Positions 1 to 11,888 are shown, counted from the first letter of the stretch. The stretch: DNA of 64,000 bases from Cryptomeria japonica (GCF_030272615.1 NC_081413.1:160948849-161012848); one strand, 5' to 3'. Numbers and translations are program-made. The notes: a model not told the origin generated them from the sequence alone.

Positions 1-1922
1 TTCAAGGTCAAATGAAGGGAGAATAGGTTCAGGTGGTGCAGCAACCAGCAAACCACTATGAAGTAGCAAAATCAAATAGGGCAGCAAGGCAGCAGTCTGA
101 TCCAAAAACAGGGTCAAATACATTTTATTTTCATTTGAATACTTTTGGCAAACTGAGTGCAGGTGATGGAAAGAAAAAGATCGCATTGGGAGACCAATCA
201 ATGATGAGGCATTGGCCAGTTGATGGAGGCAAACTCAAGCCAAACTCTTGGGACAATAGTTTTTTTCTTTTTTGGGGAGCATGGTGCAGGTGCAGGTGCA
301 TTTGGAGGACCAAAGGACTCAATCAAGCCATTAAATACTTTTGAAGGTCTTAGGAATGAAGAGCCAATGAATTATGATGTTTTGAGGTCCATTATGGCCT
401 TTAATGATGAAAATTGTAATAGGTTTGTCATTTGTCCTGAAGGGCCTAGTAAGGACCTTAGGACCAAAAAAAAGATGTAATAGGAATTTATGGATTAGGG
501 AATCTAGGAAGGTTTAGGAAAGTTTAATAAAACATTTCATGAACTGAAGAGTCAATAGTTAGGAATTTTAACCAAATTATGTCATTTTCCCAAAGTTGAC
601 AAATTTGAATATTTGAAATGCAACGGCTAGGTAGTTTTGGGAGGAAATTAGTTTTTTAGAGTTAAATGCCTTAAACATGAAATGTAACCAATCAAAGGTC
701 ATTAATATACTTAGGGAGAAGTTATAAATAGTTCATGTAATGCTTTGTATGACAAATAATGCTGGTGTACAGACTGGGACAAGCAATTACAACAAATTAT
801 TATTTTCTTGCAATTTTTTGGTGTTTTGGCTTATGGTAACTTTGTCTTGAGTGTGTATTCAAATTCCTAATGCATTGAAGAGACCTTGAACATCTTATTT
901 TTAGGGAAGATGCACTGATAATCCATTTGTCTCAAACTTTAGACTAGTTGCATTGACTGTTCTAACAGATTTGTGTAATTTGGCATTTGATTTGGTAGAT
1001 TTACAATGAAAATGGTCATTCAATGAATGTAAAAGGCCTAATATTAATGGTATGGAACTCCTCTAACATTTAAAATAAATTACTAACAGATTTATGTGTA
1101 GATTTGGTGGAGAACCAAGGTGATCACCAAAATAGTGAATGTAAAAGTGCAGAAAATGCTTGCTAAGGACGAGCAGTAGAAAATCTGCCTTAAGGAGGGG
1201 TAAATTTTATGATTGATAGTGTTTAGAGATGTCATATAGAAGGTGAATCCATCATCACTTGGATGGTATAGTGTTTGGAAGACGGGCATGAGAGAAACCC
1301 TACTTTTAAGGGTTTGTGAGAGGCTAAAGTTGGGATTTTGCATCTAAGAAGGTCAAACCTTGAATGTAATTTCATTTTCCTTAGTTTTGATCCATATTGG
1401 AAGACTGTTGAGAGTTTGGGAGTCAAGGATTTAAAACATGATATACTTCCTTCATAAATTTGCCACCTTTTGGGTCTAAAAATAGTGCATAGTTGTTGGA
1501 CATCATATATTTTCCAAAACAACCATATGCAATATTTTGATATGTTAAATAAAAGCCAAATGGGTGTTTGAATATATAATTTATTTGTTTATTTGTTTGG
1601 GAAATTTGAGAGAAAAAATTCATTTTCCTTGCTGGAGGGCTAATTGGGCAACTAGGCCTAGAAGGCTAAAAAGAGGGTTTTGCACTTATAAAAGTTCTTA
1701 GAACCATAAAATCAGTTAAAACACCTTATTTGTAGGTAGTGAAAACATTCCATACCTTTGGAATCATTTGGAGAAGTCTTGGTTTGCATTTGACCTATTT
1801 GAGCCATTTGGGGGCTAGTAGGCCTAGGAGTTTGAACCTTGTATTTCCCTTATAAACACTATTCTTCCACTAATTCTTCTACTGACATGTACTATCCTCC
1901 TTCCCAAAAGGATTCTTCTTAT
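1..1922 (-). other. Unassigned region, probably the internal part of LTR element C
   Basis: This stretch lies on the body side of the primer-binding site at 1923-1936, so on the minus strand it should be the interior of element C. I find no gag, protease, integrase or reverse transcriptase motif in any frame; the short open frames here have no recognisable domain. A TATA-like TTATAAATAG sits at 721-730 on the plus strand. It may be a non-autonomous element, or so decayed that coding is lost. The left end is outside the window. Confidence 0.35.
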
Positions 1923-1936
1923 GCTCTGATACCAAT
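1923..1936 (-). promoter_or_regulatory. Primer-binding site, element C
   Basis: On the minus strand this reads ATTGGTATCAGAGC, the standard plant tRNA-iMet primer site that begins reverse transcription. It lies one base from the proposed LTR edge at 1938. Confidence 0.75.
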
Positions 1937-1937
1937 C

Positions 1938-3419
1938 TGATGCAAAGCCTTGATATAAGTATAGAATAGGTTCCCTTAATCCAATACCACACGAAGGACC
2001 CTAACAATCACAAACACTACAAGGGGTCAAGGAATATCGGTTTGACAAGTCCCACATCTCTTCCTCTCAAAAGCCTCTTCATAAGGTTACTTCCTATTGA
2101 GTATTTCTTAAGGTCTCTTAGTGACTCACAAGGAACCTATAGCACAACAATGGTTTGGTCCCTTCTTCGTTGCATCAATGAATATTTAAAGGTTTTTTTG
2201 AAGTCCCTTAGGTCAGAGAGACCCCCCTTCAATCATCAATTTAGGTTCCCTCTACCAGTTTGGGGTAATTGCTGCAATAAGGCCTACTAATCCTAGTAGC
2301 CCTACCAGACCGGTTTTCACACTTAACTCCTTAATTCTCCAAAGGACTTAGACAAAAAAATTGAGATTTGGATACCCTTTTGGGAGTTGCAAAACATATC
2401 CCAAGGATTCTAACTGGTTGGGAACACAACAATCCAAACCCTAACTTGGCTAGGAGACCTAATAGTGCCAACTAGGCCTATTTTGCAAAGGAGTGTGTAG
2501 ATACAAACCTTAACTTACCAAACCAACTCAAGGAACACTCTTAGATCATGGAAAATCCACCAATTCCTAAGCTTTAGGCCACGATCACACCTCTAACATC
2601 TAATGTGAGACCTGTTTACTTGCACTTGCACGGTGACCACATGGAGTTGCCCACCTTAATGCATAAAACCCTCACCTCCAACTAGTCTTAACCTACAAAA
2701 GGCCTTCAAAATCCTAAAATAAATTGGCCATAATTGCATCCCCTCCAAATCCATGAACCACCAGTGAAGGATTAGCAAGATAAGGCCATTTCTTTGTAAA
2801 ACCCTAGGCAGAATTATCAAATCTAGACCACTTCTCGAAAATTGCAAGTTTCTCCCTTGTCCTGGTAAATTAAGACCCTAGACTTGATGCATATGAAAGT
2901 TTATTGGCTACTCTAATACATCCCACTAGTTTCCTAATTCCAAAATGATTGTATGGTATGGTACCCCAATCAGAACAACAAAATTGCAGGAAATTCTCAT
3001 AATTCTATTGCTTCTATGATGCCAAAAATGTTTATAAAACTTTATCTCCTTCCCCAACCATTATTGGGAATGACATTTTATACCTTACTCAATGGTTATC
3101 AACCACCTTTTGAACTGAGGTGACCATTGGAAGGTAGTTGCTATTTTCAACCAAAAGTTGTCATTAAAAGTTGTCAAGTTTGAGCGATTTTTGACACATG
3201 TTAAATCCACCTACCTAGAGTGGTTTTAATGTTTCTTAGTCTTCCTAAGACATATAAAACACATAAACCCCTATAAAATACTCAAATAAATAACCTTAGG
3301 CCCATATGCCCATGGTGGCTTATCAATTTGCCAAATCTTTGACATTGGGTGACAAGGTGGGGTTTATTACAAAAATCAAACAAACAAGACTACCCTATTA
3401 CATAGATTGAAAGGTAACA
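1938..3419 (-). repeat. LTR of element C (5' LTR, minus strand), inserted in copia B gag
   Basis: The left edge (TGATGC in plus orientation) abuts the primer site. The right edge is placed at 3419, where minus-strand sequence starting TGTTAC replaces the copia B gag frame. Element ends are TG...CA. A TATA-like TTTTATATG occurs on the minus strand near 3250. The partner LTR is off the window, so the right edge rests only on the break in the gag frame. Confidence 0.45.
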
Positions 3420-4078
3420 TTCCCATGTGTGACCTTTAGGCCTTTATTTCTATTATCATCTTAGTCATGAGGTGCTCCCACACCACCATCATAACCATTT
3501 AACTCAAATGCAATAAGTTTACCAATGATGGAGTCAAGAGTTACCATAGTTTTATCATTAGACTTTAGCTCCTAAATGGTTGCAACTCGGATAGCGTAGA
3601 CCAGTAGAAGGGTTCTCAACACCTTACTAACCATTTTGGAATCCTCCACTTTACCACCAACACTCTTTATCTCACCAACTATCTCCTTAATCCTCTGACC
3701 ATACTGTTGAATATTATCACCTTCAGCCATATGCATGTCATCAAATTTACCTTTCAAGCTCTCTTCTTTGGCAATCTTCACATTCTCATCACCGTTATAT
3801 ATCTCCTCAAGTTTCTTCCACACATCATAAGCAGTCTCTAGACCATAGAAATAAACATACACAAACTTAGACAAAGAATTGATAATGGCATCCAATGCTT
3901 GATTATTCTCTTTTTTCTCTTTCTTTTGATCATCAGACAAAATCCCACTAGGTACAGTATATTTTTTAACAACATGTTCCCAGTATTGACTTCCTAGACT
4001 CTTGATATAGATTTTTCTCCTAGCACTCCATGTTTTTTAGTTTTCCCTATTAAACTTCAGACCTTCTTTCTTCATCAT
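3420..4078 (-). pseudogene. Copia B gag fragment (UBN2-type)
   Basis: This encodes the N-terminal capsid region of a Ty1/copia gag. It starts with an ATG at 4078 and has the typical order: an N-terminal Trp motif, a conserved stretch around Y-D-V-W-K-K-L-E, then a segment ending L-L-V-Y-A-I-R-V. An in-frame TAA lies near 4042 and a TAG near 3571, where relatives have Tyr and Gln. The frame then continues in phase to about 3420, where element C interrupts it. Zinc knuckle and pol are missing. Wording is close to copia 4 gag (55407 onward), so the two are the same broad lineage. Confidence 0.7.
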
Positions 4079-4137
4079 GTTCTTCTACATCTTTACCTCA
4101 AGCTGTTAGGCTTAGACACTAGAGGACCTCAAAATGT

Positions 4138-4148
4138 CTTTGATACCA
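4138..4148 (-). promoter_or_regulatory. Primer-binding site, copia B
   Basis: The minus strand reads ATTGGTATCAAAG, a slightly mutated tRNA-iMet site next to the LTR edge at 4151. Confidence 0.6.
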
Positions 4149-4150
4149 AT

Positions 4151-5546
4151 TGATGATATGATGAATCAATAAGGATCCAAACAAATATTGAGATGGAGGG
4201 TGAATCAGTAGATGGAAAACTAATTTAACTTTCACCAAACTCAAAAACAATCTCAGAAGTCAATCTCTGAACTAATTGGTTCAAACACTGAACTTCAAAC
4301 TGCAATAGCACTGACAAGTATACTGGTTGATTGTCATATCAAAATAACAGTATAACAGATCTAAAACTCCCAAACCATTTAACAAAAACATCAAAATACT
4401 TTATTAACAATAGTAAAATCACATTTTAGATTACTGCTAGTCATCTTAACATAACTAAGTGGATTTAACAACTAAGCAAATTAACCATATCAAACATAAC
4501 CACAAAAACCATTCACGACTTGACACAATGATTTTTGATGTGGAAAACCAAATGGGAAAAACCATGGTGGGATGAATACCCACAAGTATTATGAACTCTT
4601 ACGAAGTTCGCCTTGTTAGGAGCCAAGCCTGTTAAAGCTTTACAAAATGTCGTGGTAGGAACAGATCCTGTTAGGGACCACCCGATTAAGGGATTGACTA
4701 TAATGCCCTTTTAGAAGCAATACCCTATTAGGAGTAACCTCGGTAGAGGATTTGAAATCCAAGATAAGGGATCACCTGGTTATAAGATTTAGAAAGCACT
4801 AAGCCTGTTAAAGCTTACCTAGTTAAGGAATTTGACTGTTGTAATTGTTAGAGAACAACAAGGGTTTGTTGATCTAGTAAATAGCACTACTCTGCTTGAT
4901 CAGATCCTTTTCATGCTCCTATTTCCCTCACACATAGTACAGATACTCTTTCTAGTTTGGCAACCAATCACATTGACACTTAGCCAAAATTATCAAAACT
5001 ACAACAAAACAACTCATCAACCTTATAAGCAAAACAATAGGTTGGTAACACATCTCAAACCTAAGATCTCATAGAGATTACAAACAAATCAGTTCAAGTA
5101 TGATCATTAGATTATATAGAAATAATTGCACACTATTCAAGACAACCTCGACCACTCCTTGATCCTCACTTCATCGAATCTTGTAACTCATGACGTGGTT
5201 TCCTCTTCATGCAATGTATTTGCTCATTCCCAAGATAAAACTATTATCTCTACACGCCAAAAACCACTTGAAAATCATCACATACAACATGCATACATGG
5301 CATAATCATTACCGTTCACCATTTGATCATAAATCAATACAACTAATTCACCAAGATCCATCGATTAGGGTTTGGCACATCAACGGGTAGGGTTATCGAT
5401 TGATCTCACTGCTTCTAAAGTAATACCAGTTTCATTTACTTGCTCGACAACTGGTTGTAAAACAACATCATTACTGATTACAATTGATATCAATGACAAC
5501 ACAATAGTTCATTAAAGAAATCTTCAATGAAATACCAACACCAACA
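4151..5546 (-). repeat. LTR of copia B (minus strand)
   Basis: Runs from the primer site to a CCAACA end, giving a TGTTGG start on the minus strand. It holds the short phrases seen in other LTRs of this window: the C-rich U5 motif near 4190, the TTTGGGTTTTCC-like R/U5 hairpin at 4538-4560, and alternating phrases of the type cctgttaaag / ccctattaggag between 4600 and 4830. No partner LTR is present, so the right edge is inferred from the terminal motif. Confidence 0.55.
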
Positions 5547-5757
5547 GGCCTGAAATTGTAAATCCCCTAATAGGGTAGATCATTAACTTGAGTTTGAATC
5601 GAGGTTGCTCCTAACAGGGGAAAACTTTTAATGGGGCTGAGGTAAATCCCTTAACTGGGTGACTCCTAACAAGGTCTGCTCCTAACCAGGCATATTTGTA
5701 AGACCTTAACCAGTCAAATATTTCTATTATGCAGATAGTTAATCTTGTGGGTATTAA
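5547..5757 (+). repeat. Partial LTR fragment (plus strand)
   Basis: Contains phrases such as cccttaactgggtgactcc and cctaacaaggt that mark the region just upstream of the R/U5 hairpin in copia LTRs here (compare 54950-55090). It stops at cttgtgggtatt, exactly where relatives run on into the hairpin, because element A1 begins at 5758. The continuation was not found. Confidence 0.5.
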
Positions 5758-6549
5758 TTGTTGGCAAATGCACACTCCAATGAGAAATTGTAGGTGATTG
5801 AAGGTTTTTTCATTGATGGCAACCTTGAAATCATATGATACCAACAAGACAGGATACTAGCATCGGCAATGACAAACTCTACACCAGCACTCAGAACACC
5901 GACAGTGAAAGGAAGGATATCGGCACCCTGGCCGACACAAATTTTGTTTATAATGTATTTTGTAATTAATTGTAAAATCATTGTAAGCCGACATGGCAAG
6001 TTGTAAAATGACTCATATGTATCAGATCATTACAGAACATTTTTTAAGAAGGATATAGGCAAAATTATGCAGACCTAATATGTGAATTATAGGTTAAGGT
6101 TTTATGTATGTAGCAGAGCTTAAACCGGTACTGGATCTCGCATAGCAGATGCTAATTTGAAGCAGTACAAGATATAGGATTAATATAATCCATTTTTGTA
6201 AGTCAGTGTGACTTCTTTTGTAATTGAGTAGTGAGCTCTAGGCACTTGGCCTTCCTGCATGTGCAGGCCCCTATTGTAAGAGTAATATTCCCTTATTGGC
6301 CAATAAGCGAATATTGTGGGTCACAAATCCCACTGAGGTTTTTCCCACATCGGGTTTCCTCATTAAAATACTGTGTTATGGTGTGCTTCTCATGTGGTTG
6401 TTGTTATTCTTGTTTACTGCATTATTTTTTGTTTACCGGTACACAGTTTTAATATGCTTTTCATGTTTTAAGTCAAGTAAATTTATTAACCAGTTAGATA
6501 TTGATTCACCCCCCCCCCCTCAGTATCTTTGGGAATCTTAATCCTAACA
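5758..6549 (+). repeat. 5' LTR of A1
   Basis: Begins TGTTGGCAAATG and ends CTAACA, two bases before the primer site. The U3 part carries repeated phrases of the form ttgtaagccgacat. The R/U5 part has the conserved hairpin (tttttcccacatcgggttt, near 6334) and the C-rich tract at 6509-6521. The start resembles the minus-strand LTR piece at 15548-15897. Confidence 0.65.
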
Positions 6550-6551
6550 AT

Positions 6552-6563
6552 TGGTATCAGAGC
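6552..6563 (+). promoter_or_regulatory. Primer-binding site, A1
   Basis: TGGTATCAGAGC, exact match to the common plant tRNA-iMet primer site. Confidence 0.85.
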
Positions 6564-6620
6564 CTGGTCCTCTATTTTCATAAGCCTAACAGCTTGAGGA
6601 AGATCTTATCACCGGTAGAG

Positions 6621-7719
6621 ATGGAAAACTTGAGAGAACAATTAAAAATAGCTCTTTCAGACTATGATGCAGAAAAGCTGAAGAATATCAAACTTGAAGA
6701 TGATCTAAAGGTTGCTCAGGATATCATTCAAGCACTTCAACAAAATCTTACCATTGCATGAAATAAGAGAAGAGAACTTTGTGAAAAGATGTAGAATGAG
6801 AATGATGAAAAAGAAACTCTTAATGATTTGGTAAACAAGCTAAGACAAGAGATCAGTACAACACAGAATGAGATGCAGGATATGACTATGAGATTTTATA
6901 AAGAAATTAAAGATAGAAAGAATAATGAAGAAGACTTGACTAGAAGACTAAATGATGTTGGAAATGAAAACACAAGACTTAGTCATGAAAATGATATGTT
7001 GAAGACAGATCTAATGCACACACAAAATGACAGAACTAAACTCATAAGACAGAAAGGAATCTTGAAAAGTGAACTAACTACTACAAATCATCACAAGGAA
7101 AAATTAAAGAAAAGTTCAGAAGAACTTGGTGACATGTTGAAGAATCGGAAACCTAATGGTGATACAAATGGCCTTAGCTTTGAAGTTGGTGAAAGCTCTG
7201 GTACTGCAAACAATCATGATCATAGCAAACCGGTAAGACAACCTACTGCTTACAAGTTTAATGGCAAATGCTTTAACTGTAACAAGTATGGTCATAGAGA
7301 AAATCAGTGTAGATCTAGAAATTATCAGAACACTAATACACCCATTGGTCAATGTTCTAAATGCAATAAAGTTTGTCATAATTCAGAAAATTGCAGAATG
7401 AATGTGAGATGTTATGTTTTTGGAAGATTTGGGCACTTATCTAATCAATGCAGAATACATACCAGCATAGGATATGGGAAAGCTATTCAGAAGAACAATG
7501 TGACTTGTTATGCCTATAACAAGATTGGACATATTGCTAAATTTTGTAGAAGTAAGGCATCACCGGCAAATAACAAAGGTCCTAGTTTGAAAGGTAAAGA
7601 AAAAGTTGAAGAGGTAAAGCAAGAATTCTCAAAACAATGGATCAGAATGTTGATGTGATTACTCCTCCACCAACAGAACAGAGTAATACTCCACCGGCGG
7701 GAGACTCTTCATCTAACTA
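6621..7719 (+). pseudogene. A1 gag: coiled coil plus four CCHC zinc knuckles
   Basis: The start is ATG 6621, opening a Lys/Glu-rich helical region of about 180 residues that looks like a coiled coil. Four tandem CX2CX4HX4C knuckles follow at 7269-7310, 7353-7394, 7410-7451 and 7506-7547. The first two are intact; the third has Phe and the fourth Tyr in place of the second Cys. In-frame TGA (6759) and TAG (6792) break the coiled coil with no shift of frame, and a frameshift near 7630-7645 separates the last codons, which run to TAA 7719 with Pro/Thr-rich wording like A2. Nucleic-acid-binding capsid precursor is the likely role. The second copy in A2 supports the start codon. Confidence 0.75.
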
Positions 7720-8023
7720 AAGAAAATTCTTTTGGGGGTTTAGCAACAAAATGAAAAACATGTTATTATTCCCTCGATAGATGGTGAGAAGTTGAAATTA
7801 CTTCTATATCGGTAGATGACTTAATTTGTGACTTAACCAACAAGCATTAAATGTGGTAGTTGGTGAAAATAACATTATAAAGCAAGTATTTGGCTCTTTT
7901 TCATTCACTGAGCATTCAAATCTTTGAAAGTGCAAAAATTCTTGAGCGAAAGTACTCCAAGAAAAAAAGTTTAGCTACCCATCAAAGCATTCATTCTTAA
8001 GGAAGATTGAGGTATTTATAGCT
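7720..8023 (+). other. Spacer between A1 gag and ORF2
   Basis: No coding. It holds a TATA-like CATTATAAAG at about 7872-7881, then a leader of about 140 bases before the ORF2 ATG. A2 has a recognisably similar spacer (12990-13334, minus), including the stretch with a short attcactgagc-like phrase. This suggests a separate ORF2 transcript, which is inference. Confidence 0.4.
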
Positions 8024-8644
8024 ATGGCATCTTCATCCACTCCTGAATTTATTGCAAACCCTACTGTTGTTGAAGTTGTTAAGCGACCTAGACCCGTTTT
8101 TCAGCTAGTTCCCGAAATTGCTAAGAAAGATGATAGCATAGGTGCATTCTCTCAAATCCCTAAAGGAGTAGTATATGTTGAAGACCCTAGAATGTATATA
8201 CATAGTCAAATTGATGAACTGGGTGATGATGAAATTAAAAATATATATGAGACTGTAATTTGTGATGAATCCAGAAATGTCAAACCTAAACATAAGATAG
8301 TAGAAACCCTAGGTTTCACTGAAATACTTAGTATCCCAGATTTCCCCAAGGATATCATAAGGATTGTGTTAAGTGGAGTACATAGTGAATTCTTCTAGTT
8401 AGACTCTATTCATAAAATCACAAAAGAAGAAGTAAAAGTTGTAATAGGGATATCCTCCATCAGCAATAGACCTAACAAAACTAAGAAGGTCTCAAATGAC
8501 TTAGTGACAAACCTAACCGGTGCAACATTTGATAAAAGATCTCTAAGGGTAAATGATGTGAAGGATACAAATATCAGATTTATCAGTATGATCTTAGGTT
8601 ATAAGGCTACACATGCAAATAGGTTAAACTCAATTTCTAGCTGA
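8024..8644 (+). pseudogene. A1 second ORF, unknown function
   Basis: Starts ATGGCATCTTC and keeps one frame for 206 codons to TGA 8642, with a single in-frame TAG at 8396. The protein begins M-A-S-S-S, has a Pro/Val-rich N-terminal part, an acidic middle (E-L-G-D-D-E-I-K) and a later basic part with H-K-I-T-K-E. I recognise no enzyme motif, zinc finger or membrane segment. It follows gag in the same orientation. A2 has the same ATG-GCA-TCT start at 12989 (minus), so the ORF belongs to the element family and is not chance. The 3' end may be truncated, because PMD1-related sequence begins directly after it. Confidence 0.55.
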
Positions 8645-10173
8645 GTCTGAGCCACTATCAACTGTGACTGCAACTCTGCAAGACGTGCTCTCATCAACTG
8701 CCCTGCATCAGTCCCCTACTCTCTCGCAGGCTCCCCACCCGCATCTCCACCTATGGCTCCACCTTGCTCATCCTGTCATTGTTGGACCTATCTTGGAGAT
8801 ACTCACTCCTCCTCAATCCCACCCAATCTCACTCTTACATGTCATAGGGATCCACCCTCACCCCTTTGCTGTCCACCCTCAGTTGAAACCCTGCTACTGC
8901 TAGCAATAGGATCACCACCTGTCCGTCATGGACCCTCAGCTCTCTATTCCTGACCCTGCCTGTGTCCCTGTCCCTATGTCAGTGCGGGGGCAACATCCTC
9001 AACATCCTTAATATGAGGAGCCTGCTCACCCAGATGTGTGAATCGAGGGAATGAATGTTGCTGAAAATAATCTCTATACTGGGGTAATACCCCCACATCC
9101 GCTACATCATCCATGTAATCCCACCTCAGGCGGTGTAAACCAATCAGAACCTGCATCACCAAAGCATAAGACAACCATGGAGACCATCCCTATCTCTCCT
9201 CATCTATGTAATGAGCATAAGTTGTGTACTCCTACAAGATCCCTTGAGGCTGGCCATACTACCTCATCACTCGAGAAATGATGAACCGCTCCACAATAGT
9301 CTGTGATCTCCCAATCAGTGGGCATGTAATAAAAAGGTCCTTGCAAACTAGCTGCCAGTCATCCCATGGCTCTAAGCCTCTGTACGGTCTCCATACAACG
9401 GCTATCAGGTCATCTAGCTATCATCTCCAAAAATATATCCTGCCCAAATGGGGCTGCACAATGTATCTGGCATACCTGTATATAATTGGTTGCCCAGGCT
9501 CTCTACTATCATCTACTATGGGCTGACAAATGGGAAGGTGCTCCCAAGCCCACACCCACAAAATATGTACACTAGCGGCCATGCTCCGCCCATCTCTATA
9601 CACGATCTCATGCTTCTCTCGATACATGTGGGCCAATAAACATGAACCCCAGCCAAGTCTCTATGGGGTCTCTATCAATATCTCTAGCATCCAACCCCAT
9701 CCACACTAGAAGCCCTATTGCCCTTTGTCTGGAATCAGAAAATAGCTTATAAACCCTGCTAGAACACATGCTAGAGGAAACTCCTCGTTGTACCTTCTCA
9801 TCAGTATGTCCCAACTCATGGAATGAGTCAAAATGTCAGGATCACTGAAGACATGCCTCACTGCCTGTAATCCTAGAAGGTACCCTGAATCATAATCCAC
9901 CTTATCCCCAGCAAAAGGGATACGGAGGATCCTATATACATCCTCGGGAGTGATAGTCAACTCCCCCACTGGCAGATGAAACGTGTTATGCTCTGAATGA
10001 AAATGCTCAACCAATGTTGTGAGCATTCTATGCTTCACATGGATATTAGGTAATCTCAATAGATGAGTCAAGCTGCACAAGTCAATATGAGCCTTTTCAA
10101 CCTCAGATAAATGTCAAACTAATGTCATAGTAGGAGGATAAACGCATCTAAACAGCATAGGAGGTAATCAAAC
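8645..10173 (-). pseudogene. PMD1 exon 2: plant mobile domain protein
   Basis: Reading leftward, the exon shows the PMD fold wording in order: an N-terminal H-L-S-E-V-E-K segment (about 10115), a block with L-P-V-G-E-L-T-I-T-P-E-D-V (about 9960), the central A-W-E-H-L motif (about 9550), then F-W-R, and a C-terminal coiled coil rich in Gln and Leu near 8700. The frame changes near 9730, 9630 and 9200 and there are several stops, so it is dead. PMD proteins (Pfam PF10536) are plant nuclear proteins, often carried by transposable elements. Exon 1 joins it in phase across the 10174-10639 intron. Confidence 0.7.
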
Positions 10174-10639
10174 CTGCAAAAAACCCAACAACAAAGCATC
10201 AAAAAATATTCCAAATGAGCCTACAAGAGAAGTAAAACATCACGCAAATTCAACTAAGTCAAATGCAAAATCAAAATTTAATGTTTAGACCTTCAAAAAT
10301 GCTCACTGTCTCTCAAATGACAAAACATAGAGAAGAAAAACCTCATATGAGCCAAGATTAACTTTTGCACGACAAAACAACCCCAAACGACATACTATTG
10401 GCTTTTGCATGACAAAATGGTCTTTTAACATACCTGTCGTACAATACGAGGGTGCATCCTGAATGACAAATCTAATGGGTTTAAACGACAAAAGAAATTA
10501 TGTCAGTTACTCGTACAAGACATAATCCTATCTCGCACAATAAACTGTGACACCCAACCCCAAACATGCAAAAAAATTGGAAAATGAACAAAAAAATTCT
10601 AAATTGAAAACATAAAGAGGCTTAAGATCGATCACTTAC
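10174..10639 (-). other. Intron of PMD1
   Basis: Donor GTAAGT at 10639-10634 and acceptor TTTTTTGCAG ending at 10174 on the minus strand. Length 466 bases. Removing it joins exon 1 and exon 2 in phase 0. PMD2 has a matching intron at 17543-17941. Confidence 0.55.
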
Positions 10640-10714
10640 CGTTGGCTCATAGTTTCGAGGTCGATTATGTCTTCCCTAGCACTCGAATTGATGCTGACGA
10701 GTAGGAACCACCAT
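10640..10714 (-). pseudogene. PMD1 exon 1
   Basis: ATG at 10714 gives 25 codons ending exactly at a GTAAGT donor. One in-frame TAG interrupts it at codon 13. Start choice rests on the TATA box about 70 bases upstream, the clean donor and the in-phase join to PMD exon 2. The equivalent exon of PMD2 has 26 codons. Confidence 0.5.
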
Positions 10715-10785
10715 TTTCTTCGTAGAAGGCTTTTTGAATTTTCAAACTTGGAGGGTTAAAATGAATTGAAAATGACACTTTTGTC

Positions 10786-10797
10786 CCATATATAGCC
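10786..10797 (-). promoter_or_regulatory. TATA box of PMD1
   Basis: The minus strand reads GGCTATATATGG, about 72 bases before the exon 1 ATG. PMD2 has GGCTATAAATAG in the same relative place (17364-17375). Confidence 0.5.
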
Positions 10798-10799
10798 AA

Positions 10800-11888
10800 A
10801 AACCTAGTTTTTCAACTTGCTCTGATGGACACAAAAATTGTACCCTTAGCTAATTTGATCGTTCTATTTCCATTTTTGGGATCGAAATCAAAATTTGAGA
10901 TCATTTCGCTAGTCAATTTCAGAATTTGGACCACTTAGCACTTTTCATCACAAGCTCATTATCTCTTCTAATTGTGCTCAATTTCTCATTAATCAACGTT
11001 GAATCTTAATTTAATTTCTACAAATCAACTTTGCACTCAATTTCTTATCAATCACCACAAAATTTTCAAAAATTCCTCTGAATCAATTTATGCTCAAAAC
11101 AACTTATCATCACTAAAGAAATTGCCTATCATCATGTACCCTCGCTATCTTTTGAGCTCGCTCCCAAGGGGGCATACTTGTGACCTTATGACCTCACATC
11201 TTCAAATGTCGAGAAAATTTTCAAATCTTCATCGAAAGTCGAGCAAAAAAATATTTTTCAACTAAATAAAATCAATCAAATAAGACCTCATCGCTAGGGG
11301 CATCTCAACCTCATCGCTTTATATCAAGTTGAGATTTCTCAATCATCTGAATCAAATCAATCACTAGGGGCATATCAATTTCATCGCTTCATATCAAGCT
11401 GATATTTGTCTTTTATCTGAATCAATCTCTTAACGTGAATCAGTTTCATCATTTTTCATCAAGCTGATTATTCATTTAAACTCAATCAAGGGTTTAAAGA
11501 GTTTCTTTGATCACACTCAATCTAAGCAGGTGTTCAGTATTCATTTCTTGATCAAGCTAAATAGTTTATCTTCATCGTCTCTTGATCAATCAAGTTCAAG
11601 ATTGATTTTTATCATCACTCACTGTATCTAAGTTCAATCAAGTTCTAGATCAGTAAGATCTACTTCTTGATCAATCAAGTTCAAGTTCGGTATCTTTTGT
11701 TTTCTATCATTCCTAGTTCAATCAAGTTCAGGATCGGTATCACTTTAATCAAACTTCATTCAGCTTTGTTGCTTCGAACCAAGCTAAACACCTTGCTTTC
11801 ATCTAGTTTGTGATCAATCAAGTTCAGAACTGGCATCTCCTAAACATCAACTATTCTTTGAACCAACGCGCTGCTTGCACATTAATTC
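10800..11888 (+). repeat. Degenerate tandem-repeat region upstream of the Tat-like 3' LTR
   Basis: Non-coding and rich in repeated phrases. Two units of about 80 bases with caatcactaggggcat-type wording lie at about 11290-11420. A shorter phrase, aatcaagttcaagatcgg, recurs at least five times between 11580 and 11850. Such repeats next to the 3' LTR are common in Tat-lineage gypsy elements. Confidence 0.55.

Larger units (their letters stand above)
5758..8644 (+). mobile_element. LTR element A1, 5' part (LTR, gag, second ORF)
   Basis: A plus-strand retroelement with a 792-base LTR, a tRNA-iMet primer site, a broken gag and a second ORF of unknown function. No protease, integrase or reverse transcriptase is visible before it ends against PMD1-related sequence at about 8645. 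Element A2 (12961-15547, minus) shares the gag, the gag-to-ORF2 spacer and the ORF2 start. It may be a non-autonomous lineage, but the missing 3' half prevents a firm statement. Confidence 0.65.

Noticed and set aside
8664-9526. Several plus-strand open frames of 63-82 codons
   Set aside because: They lie opposite the PMD1 exon, whose minus-strand wording is the recognisable one.
8645-10714. PMD1 as part of a MULE DNA transposon
   Set aside because: No transposase or terminal inverted repeats seen; the adjacent polypurine tract and LTR fit a gypsy carrier better.
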